NCBI GenBank assembly: GCA_021804195.1
Contig: JAJZKJ010000053.1
Coordinates: 1 to 9,636 of the forward strand
Origin: Acidobacteriota bacterium
GTDB lineage: Bacteria > Planctomycetota > Phycisphaerae > WQYP01 > JAJZKJ01
Length of the DNA stretch: 9,636 nt
Direction of reading: 5' to 3'
Below are positions 1 through 6,140 of this stretch, piece by piece. The position numbers and the translations under genes were made by a program. The notes under the pieces were generated by a model. That model saw nothing but the letters and a program-made list of their open reading frames with translations. It searched no databases and had not been told where the DNA came from. Numbering within the stretch: position 1 is the first letter of the stretch; every line of letters starts with the position of its first letter.

Positions 1-25
1 CCGCGCGTTCTTGCTCATGGCCACG
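1..25. repeat. 25-bp inverted copy of PQQ-protein gene segment at left edge
   Basis: The reverse complement of these bases is identical to 726-750, inside the propeller gene that starts at 229. Position 1 pairs with 750 and position 25 with 726; identity stops abruptly at 26. A 25-base exact match by chance is negligible in a window of this size. Because it ends exactly at the window edge and a similar inverted copy sits at the other edge, a chimeric contig end is the most likely explanation. Confidence 0.85.
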
Positions 26-228
26 CACCGGACGGCGTCTGCAGCCATCGCCCTGGGGCCGCTGCGGGCCTTAGCAGCCAGGATTCCAGCCCCGCAGTGC
101 GACTCGGCCATGAACGCTTCAGGAAACCCCGGCCTACCTGCTCGATTTCAGTTTCGATATCTGCAGTGGTGGACGCGTGGACTGCCGTCGTAATCTATTA
201 ACAAATCAGGTCTTCGCCGAAAGGAACT
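26..228. promoter_or_regulatory. Upstream region of the first PQQ-like gene
   Basis: No convincing gene is present. The last 40 bases before the gene become AT-rich (about 191-208), as expected for a promoter, but I see no clear -35/-10 pair. A tandem GTGGAC at 169-174 and 177-182 (8-bp period) is flanked by GCAGT (163-167) and its complement ACTGC (181-185), a possible but unproven operator. A minus-strand frame opens at ATG 111 and runs off the left edge (37 codons), but it has no ribosome site, resembles nothing I recognise, and enters the suspect first 25 bases. Confidence 0.35.
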
Positions 229-1854
229 ATGAGCATGCAGCGTTTTTTCAATGCAAAAACACATCCGCTTCGCGGCCTGTCCGCGGTTCTGTTTGCCTTA
301 GGGTGCGCTTTCGCCATGGTGGCATCCGCGCCGGCGCAGAATATTTTGACATGGCATGACAATAATGCCCGAACCGGCGCTGACCTGCGGGAAAAGATTC
401 TCACGCCCCAAAACGTCAATCCGAAAACGTTCGGAAAGTTATTCGAAATTCATGTGGACGGAAAAGTGGACGCCGAGCCATTGTATGTGGCGGGCGTGGA
501 GATTCCGCACCGGGGAAAGCACAACGTGCTGTACGTTGAAACCGAGAATGACAGCGCTTATGCCTTCGATGCGGATACGGGCAAACTATTGTGGCACCGG
601 CGTCTGCTGCCCGCCGGCGAGATGCCTTCCGGCAACCGCGGGTGCGGGCAGATCGTGCCCATCATCGGCATCACGGCAACGCCCGTCATCAGCCTGCATG
701 CCGGCCCGCACGGCACCATTTATATCGTGGCCATGAGCAAGAACGCGCGGGGGCAATATTTTCAGCGTCTCTATGCGCTGGACATTGCCAGCGGCCAGGA
801 TGAATTTGGCGGACCGGTGACGGTGCAAGCGACCTATCCGGGCGACGGAGCCGAGACGGTATTCCAGCCGAAACAGCATGAAGATCGAGCGGGCCTGCTG
901 CTGCTGCACGGGGTGGTTTATACGAGCTGGTCATCGCACTGTGACATCAATCCCTATAACGGCTGGATCATTGGGTATAACGCGCGCACGCTGCGGCAAA
1001 CCGCCGTGCTCAACCTGGCGCCCAACGGCTCGGAAGCCTCGATCTGGCAGAGCGGAGCCGGACCGGCCGTAAGCCCGCAGGGCAATATTTATGTGCTGGC
1101 GGCCAACGGCACCTTTGACACCACGCTCAACCGGCAGGGGTTTCCCGCGCACAGCGATTTCGGGAATGCCTTCTTAAAAATTTCAACCCGTAACGGACGG
1201 CTTGCCGTCGCGGACTATTTCGCCATGCACAACGTAACGGCGGAAAACCGAACCGATCAGGACCTGGGTTCGGGTGGCGCGCTGGTGCTGCCGGCCATGA
1301 GGAATGCCGCGGGCAAGCTGCTGCGCCTGGCCGTGGGCGCCGGCAAAGACCGGAACATCTATCTGGTGAACCGGGAGAACATGGGGAAATTCAACCCGCA
1401 TGCCAATCTTATCTATCAGGAGATTCCTCACGGGTTGGGAGGCCCGGAATTCGCCGCGCCGGCGTATTTCGACGGCCGGCTCTATTATGGCGCGGTCGGC
1501 GACTCGATTCGCGAGTTCCGGTTTAAAAACGCGCGGTTGATCGCAAAACCGGCTTCCAAAACCGCGATGCGTTTTGTTTATCCGGGCGCGACCCCGAGTA
1601 TTTCGGCGAACGGAAACCGGGATGCGATCGTCTGGGCAGCCGAAAATGGCTACCCCGCGGTTTTATATGCTTTCGACGCCCACAACCTGGCGCATGAACT
1701 TTATAGCAGCAATCAGGCGCCCCGGGGACGGGATCATTTCGGGACCGGCAACAAATTCATCACCCCGCTGATCGCCAACGGAAAAGTATATGTGGGCACC
1801 ACCCGGGGCGTCGGCGTGTTCGGACTCCTCCGGCCTGCCACGGCCCGGCCGTGA
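229..1854 (+). CDS. Secreted PQQ-like beta-propeller repeat protein (paralogue 1)
   Basis: 541-residue protein predicted to be exported and to fold as an eight-bladed-type PQQ-like propeller. The N-terminus has basic residues, a hydrophobic stretch at about 18-33 and a likely cleavage after the Ala-Pro-Ala-Gln at 34-37, so it is a Sec-exported periplasmic or extracellular protein. Blade-like motifs are visible: AYAFDADTGKLLW (110-122) fits the PQQ-repeat consensus, as does RLYALDIASG (180-189), and PLIANGKVYVGT lies near the C-terminus. Cysteines at 139 and 238 (in SSHCD) are conserved in the paralogue at 4549-6108. The catalytic domain features and haem motif (CxxCH) of quinoprotein alcohol dehydrogenases are not seen, so an enzymatic role or PQQ binding is not supported. 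Proteins of this type are numerous in Acidobacteriota, with no known function. The start is ambiguous: AAGGA at 221-225 lies only 3 bases before ATG 229 but 9 before the in-frame ATG at 235. It is the first gene of a same-strand set with fucP and the GH105 gene. Confidence 0.9.
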   Translation: MSMQRFFNAKTHPLRGLSAVLFALGCAFAMVASAPAQNILTWHDNNARTGADLREKILTPQNVNPKTFGKLFEIHVDGKVDAEPLYVAGVEIPHRGKHNVLYVETENDSAYAFDADTGKLLWHRRLLPAGEMPSGNRGCGQIVPIIGITATPVISLHAGPHGTIYIVAMSKNARGQYFQRLYALDIASGQDEFGGPVTVQATYPGDGAETVFQPKQHEDRAGLLLLHGVVYTSWSSHCDINPYNGWIIGYNARTLRQTAVLNLAPNGSEASIWQSGAGPAVSPQGNIYVLAANGTFDTTLNRQGFPAHSDFGNAFLKISTRNGRLAVADYFAMHNVTAENRTDQDLGSGGALVLPAMRNAAGKLLRLAVGAGKDRNIYLVNRENMGKFNPHANLIYQEIPHGLGGPEFAAPAYFDGRLYYGAVGDSIREFRFKNARLIAKPASKTAMRFVYPGATPSISANGNRDAIVWAAENGYPAVLYAFDAHNLAHELYSSNQAPRGRDHFGTGNKFITPLIANGKVYVGTTRGVGVFGLLRPATARP

Positions 1855-1866
1855 CAGGAGTTTAAA

Positions 1867-1912
1867 AATTCTGGTAAATTACGGCAATGTTTGCGTTAAA
1901 ATTGCCAGAATT
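1867..1912. promoter_or_regulatory. Inverted repeat with alternative pairing upstream of fucP
   Basis: The 84-base gap before the fucP ATG is strikingly AT-rich for this window. AATTCTGGTAA (1867-1877) pairs with TTGCCAGAATT (1902-1912), 11 pairs including one G-U, around a 24-base loop. A second pair, GGCAAT (1883-1888) with ATTGCC (1901-1906), uses part of the same right arm, so only one can form at a time. A small palindrome GTAA-A-TTAC lies at 1874-1882. There is no T-tract, so it is not a typical intrinsic terminator. It may be an operator or 5' leader structure controlling fucP and the GH105 gene separately from the gene before. TAAAAT at 1897-1902 is a possible -10 box, without a good -35. 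Confidence 0.4.
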
Positions 1913-1925
1913 CCTTCCCTGGATT

Positions 1926-1931
1926 GAGGGA
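1926..1931 (+). promoter_or_regulatory. Ribosome binding site of fucP
   Basis: GAGGGA ends 7 bases before ATG 1939. It overlaps the alternative in-frame TTG at 1924, which therefore cannot use it; this decides for the ATG start. Confidence 0.7.
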
Positions 1932-1938
1932 CCGCACC

Positions 1939-3327
1939 ATGCCAAGTGACACCGCGCCTATTAGCATCCCGAACCCCGCTTCAACCCGCTCCCGGCTGAT
2001 TCTGCCCGGCTACGGGCTGTTGTTTGCCCTCGTTTCCGCACTGTTTTTTCTCTGGGCGCTGCCCAATAATCTGAACGACATTCTGATCCGCCAGTTCATG
2101 ACCTCGTTCGTGATTAACCGCTTTCAGGCGGGACTGGTGCAATCAGCGTTTTACCTGGGCTATTTTCTTTTCGCCATGCCCGCGGCGGTCCTGATGCGCC
2201 GCCGCGGCTATAAAGCCGGACTGTTGACCGGCCTGCTCTTGTTTGCGGCGGGTTCGTTTTTATTTTCACCTGCGGCGCTGACCCGCTCCTATGCTTTTTT
2301 CCTGCTGGCGCTGTTCATCATCGCCAGCGGTCTTTCATTTCTGGAAACCGGATCCAACAGCTTCATCGCACATCTCGGCGATGCCTCGCGCTCAGAGCAG
2401 CGGCTGAACCTGGCCCAGTCGTTCAATCCGCTGGGCTCGATCACGGCCGCCTGGATCGGCACCCATTTCATCCTCTCCGGCGTGGAGTTGACGCCGGCGC
2501 AGGCCACCGCCGAGCAACGGGCCGGCACCTATCAAGCGTACCTGCGCCACGAGACGCTGCGCGTAATGCCGCCGTATATGGTGATCGGCGTGGTGCTGCT
2601 GCTGATGGCGGTGCTGCTGGCCCGGATGCGCTTCCCTCCGGACACTGACCTGGCCGGTCGTGAAGAATCCGCGGCCGCGCCGGGCCGGTTGCGCGATTTA
2701 TTTGCCCAGCGGCATCTCCGGTTGGCAGTGCTGGCGCAGTTTTTTTATGTCGGAGCGCAGGTGGGCACTTGGAGCTATACCATTGCCTACGTGCAAGCCT
2801 TTACCCCGGCCGGTGAAAAAACTGCCGGTTATGTGCTAACGCTCAGCCTGGTGCTCTTTGCCATTGGCCGTTTTGTCTCTACCTGGCTCCTGCGCTATGT
2901 GCCGGCGGGGAAACTGATGGGTCTGTTTGCGCTGATCAATATTGCGCTGCTGGGGGTGGTGGTGCTGCACCCTTCGGGTCCAGGCCTGGCTTTGCATTTT
3001 CACTCCGGCTGGCGGCCTGCGCTGGCATGGCAAGCCAGATGGTCCGGGGTGGACGCGCTGGCCGCCAGCAGCTTTTTCATGTCGCTCATGTTCCCCACCA
3101 TCTTCGCGATGGGAGTAAAGAATCTGGGCCCCCTGGCCAAGCTGGGCGGTTCAGTCATCATCATGGCCATCATTGGCGGCGCGGTGCTCACGCCCATCAT
3201 GGGCTGGATCTCGCTCGGTCGCGGCGGCATGGCCGCCGCCATGCTGGTGCCCCTGGCCTGCTATGCCTTTATCAGTTGGTTCTCGTTTCGCGGCGCGCCA
3301 GCCCGGACACCGGCCGTGGTGCATTAA
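1939..3327 (+). CDS. fucP: FucP-type sugar:H+ symporter (major facilitator superfamily)
   Basis: 462-residue, twelve-helix-type inner membrane transporter of the L-fucose:H+ symporter branch of the MFS, which also contains glucose/galactose transporters. It resembles E. coli FucP throughout: FFLWALPNNLNDILI (36-50), FQAGLVQSAFYLGYF (62-76), FLETGSN (134-140), RLNLAQSFNPLG (155-166), LAQFFYVGAQVGTWSY (265-280), FPTIFAMGVKNLG (385-397) and IIGGAVLTPIMG (411-422). The two acidic residues known to be needed for proton coupling and sugar binding in E. coli FucP (Asp46, Glu135) are present as Asp47 and Glu136. The loop around 343-368 is some 20 residues longer than in E. coli and rich in His, Trp and Pro. 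Substrate cannot be fixed from sequence: L-fucose is the default, but related hexoses are possible. The GH105 gene follows after 19 bases, so co-transcription is very likely, making uptake part of a glycan-degrading unit. Confidence 0.9.
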   Translation: MPSDTAPISIPNPASTRSRLILPGYGLLFALVSALFFLWALPNNLNDILIRQFMTSFVINRFQAGLVQSAFYLGYFLFAMPAAVLMRRRGYKAGLLTGLLLFAAGSFLFSPAALTRSYAFFLLALFIIASGLSFLETGSNSFIAHLGDASRSEQRLNLAQSFNPLGSITAAWIGTHFILSGVELTPAQATAEQRAGTYQAYLRHETLRVMPPYMVIGVVLLLMAVLLARMRFPPDTDLAGREESAAAPGRLRDLFAQRHLRLAVLAQFFYVGAQVGTWSYTIAYVQAFTPAGEKTAGYVLTLSLVLFAIGRFVSTWLLRYVPAGKLMGLFALINIALLGVVVLHPSGPGLALHFHSGWRPALAWQARWSGVDALAASSFFMSLMFPTIFAMGVKNLGPLAKLGGSVIIMAIIGGAVLTPIMGWISLGRGGMAAAMLVPLACYAFISWFSFRGAPARTPAVVH

Positions 3328-3333
3328 AAATTC

Positions 3334-3338
3334 AGGAG
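3334..3338 (+). promoter_or_regulatory. Ribosome binding site of the GH105-type gene
   Basis: AGGAG ends 8 bases before ATG 3347, just after the fucP stop. This fixes the start; the same frame stays open upstream inside fucP but has no such site and would lose the signal peptide. Confidence 0.8.
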
Positions 3339-3346
3339 CTTCCGAT

Positions 3347-4552
3347 ATGAAAATTATGCCGCGCCGTTTTCTCTGCCTGGCCTTGACGCTGGCCCTAGCT
3401 CCGCTCAACCTACCGGCGGCGCGGCGCCCGGCCTCAACGCGGCCCGCTGCGGGCCGCCGCACCCATATTACGCCGGGTTTTGATTATTCACTCGCGGTGG
3501 CTCGCACCATGATGCACCGCTTCCCGCGGGCTTCGCGCCTGCCCTGGGGTTATGCTCCCGCGCTGGTGCTCTACGGCATGGATCGGACCTGGTTACGCAC
3601 CCATGATCCCCGGCTGCTGCCTTATATCGAAAGCTGGGCGAAGAGCCATATCAATGCCCGGGGCCAGATCAATAAAAAAATCACGGCGCTGGATTTCATC
3701 ATGCCGGGCCAGGTGGTGCTGGCGCTTTGGCAGCAGACTCACGATCCCCGCTATAAAATCGCCGCCGCCCATTTGCGCGCTAAATTCAACCACTGGCCCA
3801 CCACCTCCGATGGCGGCTATTGGCACGCCTACTCCCGCCGGCATCAGCTCTGGCTGGACGGCACCTTCATGATGCTGCCCTTTCTGGTGCGTTACGGCGC
3901 CCTGTTTCATGACCGCGCATGGTGCGATACCACCGCCGCCCGACAGTTACTGATCTACGCCAGGCACACCAACGACCCCAAAACCGGCCTGCTTTTTCAC
4001 GCTTATGATGAATCGGGAAAATCGAAATGGGCCAACCCGGTGACCCATCATTCCTCTCAATTCTGGGGCCGTTCCATTGGCTGGTACGCCATGGCCTTGA
4101 TCATCACCCTGCACCACCTGCCCCAAAACGACCCCCGTCGCCCCCGCCTGCTGGCGCTGGTGCGGCAATTGGCGGGCGCGTTCCGCCGTTATCAGGACGC
4201 CCGCAGCGGACTCTGGTATCAGGTTGTAAACCGCAGCGATTTGCCGCAAAACTGGCTCGAAACCTCGGCCTCATGCATGTACACCTATTTCCTGTTTGCC
4301 GCCGTCCAGCGAGGTTATATCGGCCGTGGCTATTTGCCGGTGGCGCGTAAGGCTTACCGCGGCATTTTAGCGCGCATGATTCCCGGCCACGACGGGCGCA
4401 TCCATATTCCTGATATCTGCGTCGGCACTGATGTCGGCAACCTGCAGTTCTATCTGAACCGGCCGCGTAAAACCGACGACTTTCACGGAGTAGGCGCGTT
4501 TCTCATCATGAACGAATGGATTCTGCGCCACCGCACGCTGCTAGGGCATTAG
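3347..4552 (+). CDS. Exported GH105/GH88-type unsaturated glycuronyl hydrolase
   Basis: 401-residue (alpha/alpha)6-barrel hydrolase of the unsaturated rhamnogalacturonyl hydrolase type. These enzymes hydrate the double bond of the delta-4,5-uronic acid left at chain ends by polysaccharide lyases and so release it. Family landmarks: LDFIMPGQVVLALW (115-128), WLDGTFMMLPFL (169-180), LFHAYDES (216-223), FWGRSIGWYAMAL (239-251), LETSASCMYTYF (304-315), and VGTDVGN near the end. Asp171 and His218 are spaced like the catalytic Asp143 and active-site His189 of Bacillus subtilis YteR (47 versus 46 residues). MKIMPRRFLCLALTLALAP gives a Sec signal peptide, so it acts in the periplasm, unlike cytoplasmic YteR. 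The length is typical of the family. It sits 19 bases after fucP. Its TAG stop overlaps the TAA stop of the opposing gene. GH105 against GH88 is judged from motif style; the exact substrate (RG-I or another uronate-containing polymer) is not determined. Confidence 0.88.
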   Translation: MKIMPRRFLCLALTLALAPLNLPAARRPASTRPAAGRRTHITPGFDYSLAVARTMMHRFPRASRLPWGYAPALVLYGMDRTWLRTHDPRLLPYIESWAKSHINARGQINKKITALDFIMPGQVVLALWQQTHDPRYKIAAAHLRAKFNHWPTTSDGGYWHAYSRRHQLWLDGTFMMLPFLVRYGALFHDRAWCDTTAARQLLIYARHTNDPKTGLLFHAYDESGKSKWANPVTHHSSQFWGRSIGWYAMALIITLHHLPQNDPRRPRLLALVRQLAGAFRRYQDARSGLWYQVVNRSDLPQNWLETSASCMYTYFLFAAVQRGYIGRGYLPVARKAYRGILARMIPGHDGRIHIPDICVGTDVGNLQFYLNRPRKTDDFHGVGAFLIMNEWILRHRTLLGH

Positions 4553-6108
4553 GGCTTCGGCCGCAGCCCATAGACGCAGAGCCGGCCGGTGCCGGTCTGC
4601 CGGCTGCCAAAGCTGGCCAGATATACCTTGCCGTTGGCGATGGTGGGCGGAGCATTTTTGGAGAGATTGCCGCAGGAGTCGCGGGCAAAATCCCGGTCCG
4701 AACTCCATAATTCGCGCCGCAAATCATTGGCGTCATAGGCGCGCAGCACGCCCAGCGTGGAAAAATGATGGGCGCCGTTTTTGTGAAACTGGGCGCGCCG
4801 CGAGAGCGCCGAGGCCCAGATGATGCCGTCATGGCGGCCCTGGGCGGAGAGCGAAAGCATGCCGCCGGGATAGCCGCTCGTGGCCGTGCCCCTGGAAAAA
4901 GGCCGCGTTTGCAGCTTGCCGCCGATCAGCCGGTAGCCGCGCAACACGTCATCCTGGCCCCAGACATAAATCCGCGGCCCGAATTTCGCGCCCTCCCAAT
5001 ATACCGGCCCGCCGTTAAGCTCGCTCGCCGTGGCATGCAGTTTTTGCACCACGCCGGCGCCACCCAGATGCCCCAGATGGCGCGTGTTGAGCAGATACAT
5101 AAAACCCTGCTTGCCTTCGGCGGTGACCAGATGAGTATGCGGAATCCGCAGCACGCCCGAGGAATCAAGATCGAGATCGGCCAAATTGATGAGCTTGAAG
5201 TTCGCGGGCGTGAACCAGTCCCGCATCGTCAACCCGTGGCGCACACTCAGCCGCAGCACGCTGTCGGCGAAATTGTAACGGCCATCATAGGTTCCGTTGC
5301 TGGTGGAAAAATAGATATGCCCGCGCGGTCCCGCCGCCGGCCCCTGGCCCGACATCCAGATGCTGCCGCCGTTGCCGGTGGGCGTAACGTCAAAGGCCGC
5401 GATGCGCCGCAGCGATTGCGCGCCATAGGCAAACAGATAGCCGTGATAGCGGCCACTGTCGCAATGCGAGCTGTAGCCGATATAGACCGCCCCGTTTTCG
5501 AGCAGCAGGGCCGGGCGCTGATTCTGCTGCAGCGGATCGAAGCCATAAGCCCTGATCGTGACCGGGCTGCCCGGACGTTCTTTGCCGTTGCGAATATTCA
5601 GCGCGTGCAATTGCTGCACAAACCGGTCGCGCGTGATGGTCAGTGAAACCACATACAAAGTGCGGCGCGCGGCCGAGATCACCGGCGTGCCGATGATGCC
5701 GAACTGTCCGTTGAGATCGCTGCAGCCGAAATTCGCGTCGCTCACGCCGGGCGCCGGACCGAATTGATCATGCCAATAGGGACGTTTCTGGTACTGATCG
5801 GCGTCGAAGGCATAGACGCTGTTATGGACGGTGGTGACATAGACCACGTTGTGAAAGCCGCCGTCCGTCGCCACATGCGCCGCCACCAGCGGCTGGCCGT
5901 AAACCTGGCCATCCACGCGATAGCTGAACAGCTTGCCGAAACGGCCGGAGGCGACCCGGGCCGGCGTCAGCCGCGTTTCCCGCAGGTTGGCGCCAGTGCG
6001 CTCATGATTGTTATGCTGCGTGAGCACGCTGACCTGGCCATAGACTACCGTTGCGCTCAGCAACAGCACTGCTAGCGGTAAGATGGTTCGCAATGACAAA
6101 ATTTTCAT
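4549..6108 (-). CDS. Secreted PQQ-like beta-propeller repeat protein (paralogue 2)
   Basis: 519-residue exported protein, paralogous along its length to the one at 229-1854. Shared landmarks: RTGANLRET (37-45) against RTGADLREK, FGKLF followed by VDG (57-67), VYAFDAD (98-104), GIIGTPVIS (137-145) against GITATPVIS, YSSHCD (212-217), SIW.SG.GPA (249-258) and IANGKVY (490-496). A Sec signal peptide covers about 1-24. The conserved cysteines are 129 and 216; this copy has two extra ones, 479 and 511, absent from paralogue 1, perhaps a second disulphide. No haem or dehydrogenase motif is seen and function is unknown. It is the last gene of the minus-strand set, 32 bases after the GH28-like gene. 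No strong ribosome site precedes the ATG, but a perfect TATAAT lies 8 bases upstream. Confidence 0.9.
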   Translation of the reverse strand: MKILSLRTILPLAVLLLSATVVYGQVSVLTQHNNHERTGANLRETRLTPARVASGRFGKLFSYRVDGQVYGQPLVAAHVATDGGFHNVVYVTTVHNSVYAFDADQYQKRPYWHDQFGPAPGVSDANFGCSDLNGQFGIIGTPVISAARRTLYVVSLTITRDRFVQQLHALNIRNGKERPGSPVTIRAYGFDPLQQNQRPALLLENGAVYIGYSSHCDSGRYHGYLFAYGAQSLRRIAAFDVTPTGNGGSIWMSGQGPAAGPRGHIYFSTSNGTYDGRYNFADSVLRLSVRHGLTMRDWFTPANFKLINLADLDLDSSGVLRIPHTHLVTAEGKQGFMYLLNTRHLGHLGGAGVVQKLHATASELNGGPVYWEGAKFGPRIYVWGQDDVLRGYRLIGGKLQTRPFSRGTATSGYPGGMLSLSAQGRHDGIIWASALSRRAQFHKNGAHHFSTLGVLRAYDANDLRRELWSSDRDFARDSCGNLSKNAPPTIANGKVYLASFGSRQTGTGRLCVYGLRPKP

Positions 6109-6116
6109 GCCTGTTT

Positions 6117-6122
6117 ATTATA
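6117..6122 (-). promoter_or_regulatory. Possible -10 box directly before paralogue 2
   Basis: TATAAT on the minus strand ends 8 bases before ATG 6108, within the 32-base gap after the GH28-like gene. If used, transcription would start at or within a base or two of the ATG, giving a near-leaderless mRNA, which would fit the lack of a clear ribosome site. No convincing -35 is found at the normal distance. Chance occurrence is quite possible. Confidence 0.25.
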
Positions 6123-6140
6123 GGGGGCGTTGGATTCCGC

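Noticed and set aside
1..111. Partial divergent gene on the minus strand from ATG 111 through the left edge
   Set aside because: Only 37 codons, no ribosome site, no recognisable similarity, and its last 8 codons fall in the inverted copy of another gene.
4765..5646. 293-codon open frame on the + strand
   Set aside because: Antisense shadow of propeller paralogue 2; Arg/Ala/Gln-rich translation without domain features.
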